Shown in pieces: positions 1-12,800 of a stretch of 64,000 nt of DNA. The DNA is from Nipponacmea schrenckii (lineage: Eukaryota > Mollusca > Gastropoda > Lottiidae): the NCBI GenBank assembly GCA_030562195.1, contig JAUJPP010000005.1, forward strand, positions 34,025,106 to 34,089,105. Reading direction: 5' to 3'. Under the pieces are notes generated by a model. That model was not told the DNA's origin, did no database searches, and was given only the letters and a program-made list of their open reading frames with translations. Every line of letters starts with the position of its first letter. The stretch's first letter is position 1. The translations under genes and the position numbers were made by a program.

Positions 1-1066
1 ATGAATTGTACCTTCTAGAGTGTTTATTAGCCAAAAAGTTAAACCCGTTTTCAAACACAAGGGCAATAACTGACACTAAATATATTTCGATTTACTTGAT
101 TTTCAACAAGGTTCATCCTTGGGTAAAAACAAATACTCAAAGCCAAGTTTTATCAAAATCCATTAAGAATTGTTCTTTCTAGAGTGTTTACAAGCTAAAA
201 TTGAACGCGTTTTCAAACACAAGGGCAATAACTGATACTAAATATTTTTCGATTTAACTGAATTTCAATAGGGTTCATCCTTAGGTGATTACAAATACTC
301 ATGTCAAGTTATGTCAAAATCGCTCAAGAATTGTGACTTGTAGAGTGTTTACAAGGCAAAAATTCAACACATTTTATAGAACAAGGGCAATAATTCCTAT
401 TAAATATATTTCGATATGTGCTATTTTCAAAAGGGTTCATTCTTGGGTGATATTAAACAATTTCAGCAAGTTTCGTCAAAATCGGTCAATAACTGTGCTT
501 TGTAGAGTGTTTACAAGCTAAAAATTGAACGCGTTTTCAAAAACAAGGGCAATAACTGATATTAATTTTTTTTCGATTTGACTGGTTTCCAATAGGCTTC
601 ATCCTTGGGTGATAACAAATACTCAGGCCAAGTTTCATTAAAATCCATTAAAAATTGTTCTCTCAAGAGTGTTTACAAGCTAAAATTGAACGCGTTTTCA
701 AGAACAAGGGCAATAACTCATACTAAATGTTTTTCGATTTCGCTGATTTTCGATAGGGTTTATCCTTGAGTTATAACATACTCTCACACCAAGTTTCATC
801 AAAATCGGTCAAGAATTGCACGTTGTAGAGTGTTTACGAGCCATTCAAGAACAAGGGCACGAACTCATACTAATTTTTTTCCGATTTCGCTGATTTTCAA
901 TAGGGTTCATCCTTGCGTGATCATAAACACTCATATTAAGTTTCATCTAAATCCGTCAAGAATTACACTGTGTAGAGTGTTTACAAGCAATTGTGGACGG
1001 ACGGACGGACGGACGGATGTGGGTGACGACAATATACGCCCCCCATTTCATGTGGGCGTATAAAAA
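1..1066 (+). mobile_element. Helitron-like (pearl type) non-autonomous element, copy A, left-truncated by the window edge
   Basis: About six degenerate units of ~160 bp follow one another; the phrase CAAGGGCAATAAC recurs near 59, 220, 382, 545 and 705. They end in a GACG/ACGG microsatellite (995-1016) and a terminal hairpin with arms ATACGCCC (1034-1041) and GGGCGTAT (1054-1061), followed by AAAAA. This order of tandem core, microsatellite and 3' hairpin is the one described for mollusc pearl-type, Helitron-related elements; the family name is an inference. Short ORFs here are read-throughs of the repeat, not genes. Confidence 0.7.
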
Positions 1067-1290
1067 GGTAAGTAATTATCCATAAAGATGCATCTGTTAT
1101 TTGAAAAAACCCTAAATAAATTAAGCATTTTCAAAAATGACTTTTCGAAAGTTTTCCAGATATCAAGAGATTCTGTTACTTAATGACACCAGGTAAGTTT
1201 CATTGATGAATATATACTCATACTAACCATTCTTGAGAACTAAAAGGTTATGTTCATGCTTAGACGCAGTATTCCTTGAATCCATGGTCA
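1066..1290. mobile_element. Fragment of the AAAGGGATAATAGG MITE family
   Basis: The stretch reading GTAATTATCCATAAAGATGC, then a block with CTGTTACTTAATGACACCAG, then CATTCTTGAGAACTAAAA has the same order of blocks as the element at 13640-13972 and the reverse complement of the element at 24226-24552. The termini are degraded, so boundaries are approximate. Confidence 0.45.
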
Positions 1291-1776
1291 TTACAGAAGA
1301 TTAGAAAATTATTGTCACTAAATATAAATTTTAAAAAAAATTAAACTAGGTAACAATATATTTATTTTTAAAAAATGACTTTCAATATCAAGCAAAAATT
1401 TACTGTTACAAAAGATTTTTTAAAGAAATAGTCAAATCAATTTCTTCAAATAATTTCATTTTAACATCAAAATACAATTAATGTTCAACAATTTCTATCA
1501 AATTAAACTTTTAAGAACCTCTAATAAATATTAACTGTGGTCAAAAGGCAAAATTACTCTTTAATAGAGGATGAATAAAAGTGGAAAAATCTTTTAAAGA
1601 ATTCTTCTAATTATTTTCTGACAGAAAAAAGCTGTAGCTAAAAAAGATTTCATGAAAAAATGAGTAAAATAAATTATAGAAATCTAAATGATTCAAACAA
1701 ATAAAAAAGAGGTTTTAACTAAGCACTAAATTGAAAATTGTATCAAGAAAAGACATTTTAAACACCAATTTCTATA
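1291..1776. other. AT-rich spacer, nothing recognised
   Basis: A/T-rich sequence between the MITE fragment and the left end of copy B. No ORF, RNA gene or repeat structure was recognised. Confidence 0.5.
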
Positions 1777-3246
1777 AAGATAGCAAGGTAATATACGCCC
1801 AATGGCAGCATTTATTTCAAATAAAAACTTTTCAGTAAGGTTACAATCAGTGGAATGAAATATTCAACCTTCCAACCTATTTTTTTCTAGGGTCTCTAGT
1901 TTTATTAAAAACTGTCAAGAATTGTACCTAATAACAACTCATTAAATATTTTTCGGTATTTTTATGATTTGCAATAGGGTTCACCCTTAATAATATTTTG
2001 ATATTTTTAATTCTTAATAAGGCTCCTCCTTGGTTGATATTAAACAATTTCAGCGAGTTTTGTCAAAAAGGAATGTTTAGAGTGTTCACAAGCCAAAAGC
2101 GTTTTTGAAAACAGGCGCAATAACTGACAATAAATATTTTTCGATTTATCTGATTTTCAATAGGGTTTATCCTTGTGAGAAAACAAATACAAAAGCCAAG
2201 TTTCATCAAAATCCATTCAAAATTGTTCTTTCGAGAGTGTTTACGAGTTAAATTGAACGCGTTTTCAAAAACAAGGTCAATAACTTGTACTAAATATTTT
2301 TCGATTTTCAATAGGGTTCATACTTGGGAGACAACAAATACTCCAGCCAAGTTACATCAAAATCCATTAAAAATTGTTCTTTCTAGAGTGCTTAAAAGCT
2401 AAATTTGAACGCGTTTTCAAACACAAGGGCAATAACTGATAATAAATATTTTTCGATTTAACTGAATTTCAATAGGGTTCATCTTTAGGTGATTACAAAT
2501 ACTCATGCCAAGTTATGTCCAAATCGCTCAAGAATTGTGACTTGTAGAGTGTTTACAAGGCAAAAATCCAACACATTTTATAGAACAAGGGCAATAATTC
2601 CTATTTCGATATGTGCTATTTTCAAAAGGGTTCATTCTTGGGTGATATTAAACAATTTCAGCAAGTTTCGTCAAAATCGGTCAATAACTGTGCTTTGTAG
2701 AGTGTTTACAAGCTAAAAATTTAACGCGTTTTCAAAAACAAGGGCAATAACTGATATTAATTTTTTTTCGATTTGACTAGTTTTCAATAGACTTCATCAT
2801 TCGGTGATAACAAATACTCGGGCCAAGTTTCATTAAAATCCATTAAAAATTGTTCTCTCAAGAGTGTTTACAAGCTAAAATTGAACGCGTTTTCAAGAAC
2901 AAGGGCAATAACTCATACTAAATGTTTTTCGATTTCTCTGATTTTCGATAGGGTTTATCCTTGAGTTATAACGTACTCTCACACCAAGTTTCATCAAAAT
3001 CGGTCAAGAATTGCATGTTGTAGAGTGTAGAGCCATTCAAGAACAAGGGCACGAACTCATACTAATTTTTTTCCGATATCGCTGATTTTCAATAGGGTTC
3101 ATCCTTGCGTGATCATAAACACTCGTATTAAGTTTCATCTAAATCCGTCAAGAATTACACCGTGTAGAGTGTTTACGAGCAATTGTGGACGGACGGATGT
3201 GGGTGACGACAATATACGCCCCCCATTTCATGTGGGCGTATAAAAA
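1777..3246 (+). mobile_element. Helitron-like (pearl type) element, copy B, with both ends
   Basis: The left end reads GATAGCAAGG followed by ATACGCCCAATGGCAGCA, matching the left ends at 25.88 and 33.78 kb. Several ~160-bp units follow, ending with a short ACGG tract (3188-3198) and the terminal ATACGCCC...GGGCGTAT hairpin near 3214-3241. The units from about 2200 on are very similar to copy A in the same order, but the ACGG tract is shorter. Confidence 0.7.
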
Positions 3247-4835
3247 TGCATGAGTGCAACACCATCCATCCCATCAATAGTTTAATTCAGGTTAAAAAAC
3301 TGTTCTATATTTATGAATTATAATTTGATCTCAATTATTTTTTCAGAATCTCTAGCTTGCTTAGAAATGCTAATGTAAACAATTCTAAACTGTAGCAGTA
3401 ATTGCTTAAAATTGCCTATATTTGATAAAACCATTATTCATAAAGAAATATTAGTAAATTTACAATAATGAAGTTGATGTCAAGATGTAGGAGATAAAAT
3501 GTTGATGTTTTTTTTATATTTACTTGATTTATATACTACTGTGCATCAGAGGCAACCTAATATACTTATATACATGTCTATATTTACAATGGTAAATATT
3601 GATATTTTAAGGCAATGATGTTTGTACTTTAGTATTGCAAAGGGATATGATAAAAACAAATAACAATAAATATTGAATGAAATATACAGGTGATCTACAC
3701 TTCTATAAAATTTCATTAATAAATACAAACTTTATACAGTTCTTATAAAGTTATTAATATCATAAAGAGTTCTACTTTTTCATGTGTATAAGGAGACTGA
3801 TAAGTGTTTGTCCCATTTCAATTTTAGTCGAAGGTCTATAACTCCTGAAATAACACTTCAAAGAAAAAAAATCTCAAGGCACTTGCCATAGTGACATTAT
3901 AATACTCTCAATTCTAAGTTCATGTGGAATTTCAAGAAATGTCAGAATATGCATGGTGCATATTGATGCTGCTATAAGTCTCAGAGATACATATAATTTC
4001 CAGCTTTCCTCCAAATCATTCATATAATTATCACTTTGTCCACTGGTACCCACAAATTACTTTAATTATCTCAATAACTATATTATCACATCTAGTATTC
4101 CAAGTTCCTACTATGAGATTTGGTTAAATACAACTTAAAGGTATTTTAATGTTTCAATAAATTTTCATCACATATTGATAAAAATCATAGGAGGACCCCC
4201 TATAACTGAAAATACATAGAAGTGAAAGATAAGACTCCTTATTTTATCACTAACTCTGGTATAATAACAAAAACAAAAACATCAAAATGTTAACATATCA
4301 CTAACACAACAAATATAGATCAAAATAAATAAAAAACATTCAATGTTGTCAATTTTAGTAAATAGGTCTTATTGTAATATAATGGAGTTTTACAACCTAC
4401 TAGTACCGTTATAAAGTGATGATTTATTCAATCTTGATATTCAATAACCAATTTCAAGAATAAAATCTACTCATTTTAGTTAAGTTAAAAGCAAAGTTCA
4501 TCACTAAGTCTCTTGTTTCAAACATTCAACATCCAATATTTTCTTTAAAAAAAAAAAAAGTTTGACTGAAAATTATATAAAGGCAGTAATCATTCATGAC
4601 TGCCTCAGAGACAAATCTTAAAGGTGCAGCAGAAATGAGTCCCATACCTTATCCTAAACATTTGAAGGGATAGGCCTTATGTGATTGTCTGGGATGAAAA
4701 ATAATTTTAAACAACTATTTTGTTATCAACGATGACAAATGAACAATTTTGACAAATATAAGATCAGTTATAAAACAAGAACAATTTAGGATGAAACAAT
4801 CACAATTATGAGGGTAGCTTTCTGTGCTATTTGTA
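3247..4835. other. 3' flank and probable 3' UTR of the RSBN1-like gene
   Basis: AT-rich, without convincing ORFs. On the minus strand an AATAAA lies at 4428-4423, about 400 bases after the RSBN1-like stop, so the distal part of this stretch near the gene is probably its 3' UTR. Nothing else was recognised. Confidence 0.4.
4423..4428 (-). promoter_or_regulatory. Candidate polyadenylation signal for the RSBN1-like gene
   Basis: A canonical AATAAA on the minus strand downstream of the stop at 4836. The hexamer is common by chance in AT-rich DNA. Confidence 0.3.
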
Positions 4836-7800
4836 CTAGACACCATCCCTTATAACTTTATCATTAACTCCAACAAACATAGTCTGTTCATTTTCACATT
4901 TTAATTGTATTTCAGACTCTTGGTGAAATGACACATCTTTTTTCACTTGCTCATAATCCTTAGTGTTACATTCCATTTTATTTTCATCACATTGTTGCAA
5001 ATTTTGTTTCACCACATGATGTGAATTGTTAATTTCTGCAAAATTACAATCATTTTCTTTCACACCAGAGACAGATTTTGTTAGTTCACCTTCATTTTTT
5101 TGATCCTCAAAAAGTATTTTCACTTTCTTTGAATGTGTTTTTATGTCAACCTCATTTTCTTTATGTTTTTCTGTTGATATTAGTCCAATTGTTGACTTGA
5201 AGTGATGGCTGTGTTTCTCTGAGAATTCATGTAGTTTCGGCGTGTGTGTTTCTGTAGCCACAGTGTCATATTTTTTCACAATTTTCATGTCAGATTCATT
5301 TGTAATTTCAAACAGTTTGGGGACATGATCTTCATTCAGGACCTCAACTTTGGTCGAGTTGGAACTAATACTCTGAGTAGAATTGTTGTTAGTAACATTG
5401 AGTTTCAGATCGCTATTACTGTCTTTCAGACTAAACTCCTCTGATTCAGACACAGACGTTGAACTTTGAGTTTGATTAGGATAATATTGTTTGAGACGAA
5501 TGTGCCATGCAATACTGGCCACTGCTGTTAATGATTTAAACTGATGTATGACATTACGTGGAATAAAATAAATATCATCATCTCTGAGTTGTATACGAGC
5601 ATATCTAATACCATCTCTATGTAACTGGTTTAACTTAGCATCTTCAACCCATGTTACACACTAAAAATCAAACAAATATGTATTACATTTTAACATAATG
5701 TTTTCCTAGTATGTACAGAATCTCTCTGAACCACATGACATGATCCTTCTGTGAAATCAATAAAAGATTCTGAGATCTGGTGTGCACAAAAAAATGACAA
5801 CAGAGTTTAAAAGTCTTACAAGTCTATCACGAGATAAATCATAATAAAGAACTAAGCCAAGATTTCATTATGGTATTATAATTTTGCATTACCATTTATT
5901 CTCTATGGTCATTTTGGTAAAATTAATTGCATTAAGTTAAGATGTATCTTAATCTTCCTAATCATAATCAACGTCAGTTCAAAGTATTTTTATAAATAGT
6001 GCAAAAAACAAACCTGGGAAACAGGTGGTTCATGCAAATCTAACTGTAATTTACTGGCCAATTCTAGAAAATCACCAGCATGGAAACATATTACATCTTT
6101 TACTATCCTCTTCTCACCAACTCTACAACACAATAAATATTTTTTTATTTCAAAGACAGATTATTCATTATTCTTAGTACTGTGCTACAAATTAAATAGA
6201 TATCACATTGTTCAAAAAACCATTAAGGGGCTTTATTATGGTAGATGAACAATCAACATATTCTTAAAGATTATTAGTGCAGTTATCCCTCTTGTGAAAC
6301 TTTAGACTGACTGTTATTTTCAAAAAGTGACAAAAAATATAAACTATCATTAACTCAACAAATTATTGAATTAGATACAACTATAAAATTAAATGGACAC
6401 CAAATTTATTGTGAAGTACAGTTTAAATTTTAATTTTGTCTTACTTCTGGCCAACATGTACAGATTTTAGAACGCCCACAGCTGCAGTTGTTAACCTATC
6501 AAATCCATGTCCAACATGATCAGCATGGCATTTAGTTCTATCTTCTATTAATACTTCTCTTGGTTCACTGGCTCGTGATACATGGCTTAATCTCATCAAC
6601 TCTATTAACCCTCTGTACATTAAAAAAAAACTTTTCCTCATAAGAAATTGAATATCCCAATCAATTCATAGGTGATATTTTGTGGTCTAAATAGATATTC
6701 TATAACTTCATGAATGGAAACACCAACCTACATGGGATCCAGTATTATCATGACTAGAGCCAGCACTTTATTTTATTCAAATCATGTTACGGTGTCTCAT
6801 TCATCATACAATAAGGAACCTTAGACATCCATAAATTATGAATAAAAATGGGGATGCTCAATTTGAAAAGAATTTCAATAGTAGGAAATTCTTAAAGTTA
6901 TAAGTTATCATTTTACCTTATAAGGACTTGTATTAAGAAAAGAAAAACTCCAAACATTACTTACTTTTTTCGCTTAAATGGAGATTTAGGTAAATCAGCT
7001 GTTGGGACTAGTTGTTCACCTGGTCTTGCCCACAATATCGGTCCATCATTACTTTCCTGTGGATGTATCTTTATAGCCGACATTGGACCCCATGGCATTA
7101 CTGCTTTCAAGAAAGGATTACTTTCCAACATATTTATGAACTCGGGAAAGTAGTCCCCAACTTCTTCATGCACTGTACCAACTAAACTAATCTGTAACAA
7201 GGGTCCAGATCTATAAGTGCCATTGGAGTAAGTTTTCTCCACATTTTCCTTAAACTTCTGCATAGTAGTCGTCTCGATATCAGATTTACCCAAAACATCT
7301 GTTTTAACGGTGAGATTAGGATGAGTGTCAGCAAAGTAATCAATAAAATCAGGTAGATAAGATGCTGCACCATGAACAATTCCCATAACACAATCAGCTA
7401 CTCCTTCTGTTGATTCCCCATATGACAAGTTCAAAAACTCTTCAGTAAATTCATTCATTTCTTCATCATTGAGTACATTTAATTCATCCTGGTAAGCATG
7501 CACCACCGTAGCACCACCATTGGTGTATTTTTCAATATGAATAAACTTCAAATACTTGGAGGGAAATGTTAAAGCATTATTAAAACTATCACTCAAAGTA
7601 GTTCGATCAGTTTTCAATAATTTAGTATGGAGCATTTCAAAATTTGGATCAGGTTTCAGAGTGATATGGTTTGGTTTGTCTCTATGATGTGAATGTGATT
7701 CATTGTTGTCTAAAATTTTATGTTCTGATTTACAATGGTGATGTTTATCACTTGATGTTACACCAGAGTTTGACTTAGACGAGTGAGTTTGTGTACCGCA

Positions 7801-9645
7801 TGATACTTGGGATTTAGATTTGGATGAATGAGACACTGATGTTGATGAGGGACTTAGTTTAAGCTCACTTTGTTTATGAGAGGGGAGCAGAGAAACTTGT
7901 ACACCCTTGGATTCTGTTCGTCTACGCAGGTTCACTTGAACTCCACAATTAGAAACTATGCGTTTTTTACTGGAAGTTTTAGTGGTGGTAGTATTTGAGG
8001 TAGTTTTTATTGGTGAAGATTCACACTGCCGTAAACTTATAATCCTATTTGGAGGAACTGTTTCAGTCTTTCCTCCTGGATCAACACTATGCATATTTAT
8101 CAAGATATTTTGATTCTCTTGTTGTTTCAAACGTTTGAGAGGATCTAGTCTTGAAACATATGTTCCTTGTCGTCGATATTCCATCAAACTTTCTACAGCA
8201 GGCTCAATCTTAACAACTGGCACACTATCCTGTATATCTGGTACTTTCTGATCAGAATTAGAAATAGTGACATCTAGATCTTGAAATGTCCCTGCAAATA
8301 GAGAAGTATTTTATTTTACAAATTTTACAGAATGTTATAACAAACGATTGTTATTAAATATCCAACCATCAGTTGTACCAATATTAATACTTTATAATTT
8401 ACACCAACTCTAGCCCTCTTCTAATTCAAATAGGTTTGTATTAAGTAGTCCTGTAAAGCAGACAAGAATCTTTTATTACAGTGTCTAATAAAAGAAGGTA
8501 CAGATTAGATTCTGTCTAATCAGGGTTCGAAAAAGCGGTATGACATTGCAGTTTGCAATACAAATTTTCAAATCAATCATGCAACCAATTCCCAAAAAGA
8601 GTTAGTAGTGGAATAACTACATGCTTTTGATACATGAATCATGTTGAAGACCTGATATTTACAATATCAAATTATTCAATATTTAATTAATAAGCATAAA
8701 TTTATAAATCAATTATTTATTATAATAACTAATTTGTTTTTGTGTATGGTTATTGAAATGTGCAAATTTAAAGCATGACCTGCTCTGACAGCCCGTCAAA
8801 TCCAAGTTGACCAAAAAATGGCAGATATGATTTCATATATTCCAACTCCTTGCCGATTGGTCTAGTTAGCAATTATAAATAAATAGAGCTAGTTGTCGAC
8901 CTTAGTGTGGATACCGGTATGTTGTTCTTTCATGTGTAGATGCGCAATTGGTTGATCTTAATGCACAGTAAGTTCACAATTTAACCATAAATCCTGACTA
9001 ACAAATGCAAATATTTTTACCTGAATTATTCTTTATGAGCTCCTCATCTGAATTCGCTCCCAACAATTGTGACAGTTTGTTACCAAATGATGATGACGGT
9101 GATTTGTTGGCTTTATTGGGGGATGGAGCCTTTGATCTTGGGGACAGTGAGTTACTATTTATCACGAAACCTTCGTCTGGACCTCTTACAAATCTGTGAT
9201 CTCTTCCTCCTTCATAGTCATCCACATAACCAGATCTAGACAGGCTTCGATAATCATGTTGAATTCTTCTCCTCTTACCAGATTCTGGACTGATGCAAGG
9301 GTCAACATTCAAGGGAGATACATTTGACGTTATGAGTCTGGGGCGCTTTGGTTCCGGGGAGTCACTTTGTTCGGAAGGACTGATACTCTCAGTTGGTTGA
9401 TTTGTTGGTGGAACGGTTGTATTTACGCCAGCAACTGGACATTTCAGCCCAGGTAAATTTCGAAATCCAAGTTCGTCCCTTTTGACATCAGAAATCAGTT
9501 GTTTTGATGTGTCAATGCTATCCATGACTGCACAATAGCGCTCTTCAATACTTTCCGTAGTTTTTCTGGCCTCTTTTTGTAATATGTCGAAAATATTTCC
9601 TTTATTTTCCTCAAATTTTAACTCAACATTTTCTTCGTCCGCCAT
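4836..9645 (-). CDS. RSBN1: RSBN1-type JmjC lysine demethylase (round spermatid basic protein 1 family)
   Basis: Five coding exons (minus strand): 9645-9021, 8291-6965, 6612-6445, 6122-6014, 5660-4836. All introns are GT-AG and the joined frame is 3054 nt, 1017 residues. The start is the ATG at 9645 in an AAGATGGCGG context. Residues ~1-420 are low complexity, rich in Ser, Pro and Lys. Residues ~425-805 match the conserved RSBN1/RSBN1L region, with blocks [32 protein letters not shown] and AWHIRLKQY. His680-x-Asp682 and His782 are candidates for the HxD...H iron-binding triad; this residue assignment is an inference. Family knowledge: RSBN1 and nematode DPY-21 are 2-oxoglutarate/Fe(II) oxygenases acting on H4K20me2 in the nucleus. 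The acidic, Ser-rich tail (~806-1017) makes it longer than the ~800-residue human protein. It is divergently paired with the SET-like gene. Confidence 0.93.
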
Positions 9646-9652
9646 CTTCTTT
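9635..9652 (-). promoter_or_regulatory. YY1-type motif overlapping the RSBN1-like start codon
   Basis: The minus strand reads AAGATGGCGGACGAAG across the start ATG at 9645. AAGATGGCGG is the consensus often found over start codons and promoters of vertebrate housekeeping genes and bound by YY1. Its use in this organism is an inference. Confidence 0.5.
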
Positions 9653-9867
9653 TCGAAACAAAAATGGCCGTTTTGTCTTGCACCCAAAATTGTGTCTGGC
9701 CGTTTGATTGGTCACAAAATTCAAGAACTATGATATCATTCAAAAAGTTATCCAATAGCATTTGTTCTTACTTTTTCGTTGATTTCCTTTACGCATGCGT
9801 AGCAAAATTGTAAACATTAGGCAAACTTTTGAAACGTACCGTTAATTCTAAAACAAAGTTAGTGAAA
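9646..9867. promoter_or_regulatory. Short divergent promoter between the RSBN1-like and SET-like genes
   Basis: Only 222 bp separate the two start codons, so both leaders and the promoter must fit here. Visible elements are an inverted CCAAT (TGATTGGTCA near 9704-9713), a direct CCAAT in ATCCAATAGC (~9750) and an NRF1-like palindrome ACGCATGCGT (~9791-9800). No TATA box stands out. The layout suggests a bidirectional housekeeping promoter. Confidence 0.65.
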
Positions 9868-12800
9868 ATGGATAGCGTTGCATCAGTTGGTTTCAGAATT
9901 CCACATGTACCAAATGAAAGAAATGATGCCCTTGATGAAAATGATTTGTCTGAAACCGAACTTGACGTTAATTCAGAGCAGTTAACAAAATCAGTTGAAA
10001 ATATTGAATATTGTCATTCAAAAATTGAAGATTTGAATGTCAAGGCAAAAGAAGAAATGCAGAAAATTGAACAAAAATATGCGGATTATAAGAAAAGACA
10101 TTTTGAAGAAAGAAACAAGATCATTAGAAATGAAATACCTCAGTTTTGGAAAACTGCAGTATCTTTTTTAATGTCAACATTAAACTTAACATTGGCATTG
10201 GCATCTTAGATAGTAGGCCTAATTAGACTAATAAATAGTTAGTCCAAAGGATCTGCCTCCCATATTTGATTTTAGGCCTAAATAAATCAAATGGAGTTTT
10301 CAGACAAACAAGTTACATTATTTCTGTCTAACTTATTGTTTAAGTTAGGTATAGTAAATTCATTTGAATTAATCCTTATAACTGGCTTCAGATTACGAAT
10401 CACCCTCAGATAGAAGATATGTTAACAGATGAAGATGTAGAGTGCCTTGACTCTTTGATTGATGTAAGAAAATATATTCAGAATTAATTCAATTTTTTAA
10501 GAAATCTAGATTTTAATTTATTTTTTTAACAAAACTCTTTTCATTAGAGCAAATTTAGAACAAGTGTAAAAAGTCTTGTCTAAAAGTCTAAAAGTAAAGG
10601 AGTAAAGTGAGATAAAAGGATGGATGCCTAAGGCTGAAGTTTACCTGGAACAATAATAATGTAATGTTTTACGTATTGAAATTTTCTCTTTTCAATATTA
10701 ATATGGCAAAATAAGGAAGAATGAGAGTAAAGTTATTATATCCTAAGATGTGAAGCTGTAGAGTTTTTTATTGATTAAATTCAATAGGCAATACAAAATT
10801 TTCATTATCCCAAAAATTGTATACCAGTATTGTACATGAATATATTTCTAAGGTTAAAGGTGTCCCCAATACACGCAAAGAGGCTTGAAAAAAACAGCAT
10901 CTAGTACAATACTTTTATATTAAATTATAAAGGTTTCATTTAATAAAATTGAGCTATTATCAACACCAAAACGAGGGCAAAGTGCTCAATAAAGTATTTC
11001 TTCTTTTGATAAATGGTCTTAATGGTAGAATATACATTATAGAATATACATTATGTATGATTGTGTAAAATCTGCAGTTAGAGCAAATGGTATACTATCT
11101 GATCCCTTCTAGGCTGCATTCTTAGTCCATGGAGGATTGCAATATTTATGAATTGGCATTGATAACCAAGGCAAAGAGTGGCTTTGGATTCTTTATTAGA
11201 TCCCAATAATGATGACAGGCTTTTGCTACTTTTTGCTTATGATTTATCCCTTCTTGCAGAAACGACTTGATATAATCTTACCTTACTTGATGATTACCTT
11301 AAAAAAACTAGTTTTGAAGAATGGGGTATTTTATAAAGAATACAGACATTTTCAAAATAACTTTATTTAAGTTTTAAATCAGTACAAATATTTAGGCACT
11401 GTATTTTCTAATCAACTCAAATGGAGCTTATGCTGCTGCACATTATATCAACAAGCGACTAAAGCGCTGAATATTATCAAATTATGTATATCTAAAGTTG
11501 AATCCATAGTTACCCCTATATTATACTATGGGACTGAAGTGTGGGGAACCGATATTCAAGATGGTGCAAGTCTAAAATCACTTCTTTAAATAGCTTTTAT
11601 GTACTGGCATGAAGTCTAAATGCCTTGGCAGGACCTGAGTGGAGAGGTGTGAATTGTAAACAATCTACATCTATATACCAATCAATAATTTGTTTAAATT
11701 ACTGCAAATGCATTATACCAGATTGCCAAAATTTTGTTGTAAATACTCTACAATCAAGATATAAATGGACAAAAAAACTGGTGTCCCATGTATACATAAT
11801 AGTCTGGTTTTGGTCATGTTTAGATGATCCAAGGCGTTATTGTGAATGATATCATTTTGAATTGTTTCAGACAGAAGTTATTAAGAGTGGCATGATTTTA
11901 TTTTTTAACTCTACAAAATGTACATTTTATAGCAAACATTAAATTGGTATATATTGCAAAACTATACTCTTTTGCAGAAACAATGATTTGCACTTGTTAC
12001 CGCAAAGTCCCAGTTTGTTTTCGAAATGGCTCTAGATGTCGCAATTTTTGATCGATTTTCTTCGGGTTTGCATTTTTAAAAACTTGAACTAGTTTCCAAC
12101 AAGATAGCAGTTGAAAAAATTCGAAATTCGAAAATTCATAGCACACATTTTTTTGCAGTATTTTGCACTTTTTTGCAACTTTGCTATTTTTAGACCAATT
12201 GATCTGAAAATTTGGGTGCCTTCAAGTGTCATGAATTTAAAAACATTGACTGAGTCAAAATGTTTGCTTCATTTCGGGTTTCAACGTAAAAAGGGTTTAA
12301 ACTTCCGGTTGACCTACTTGTGCTGTAATTGATGTATCGCAACAAAATTTATGTCAATCTTAATTAAATTAGAAGACAAAAAACGAAGTAGAAAAAATCC
12401 GGACCGGAAGTGAAACTTTGGCTGCCATCTTGAAATGTAACGTTTTTGTAAAACTCAAAATGGGGCCTCAGGGTTATGTCTAATTTCCGCAATGTCTACA
12501 TTTCTTGTAGCTTTAGTCAATAACGAAAAAAACTGTGGGAGCCGATTTTTGAATTTCGCTTTTGCATTTTTGCAACACCCGGTAGAATTTTTTCGAAGTT
12601 TGGGGGCTTATTTCTCATGACCTTTGACCTTTGATGACCTTGACCTTTAGTAGATCAAAGGGCATTGACTTTGGCTATCAGTTGATACGTTGACCTTTGA
12701 CCTCCGACATCATCTTCCGGTTTCTATAGCTACCTGAAAACAGCAAAATTCCCAACTTTGGACTGCTCTAGAGCGTTACCTAATTAATTAAGAGTGTTAT

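Noticed and set aside
285..2716. Near-identical 75-78 residue ORFs at 285-521 and 2489-2716
   Set aside because: They are read-through of the ~160-bp Helitron-like units. Similarity is explained by the duplicated element, and the protein has no domain, no splice context and repeats within itself.
9829..9867. An upstream extension of the SET-like ORF (starting MKRTVNSK if TTG is read as Met)
   Set aside because: The first codon is TTG, not ATG, and the ATG at 9868 has a good context, so 9868 was taken as the start.
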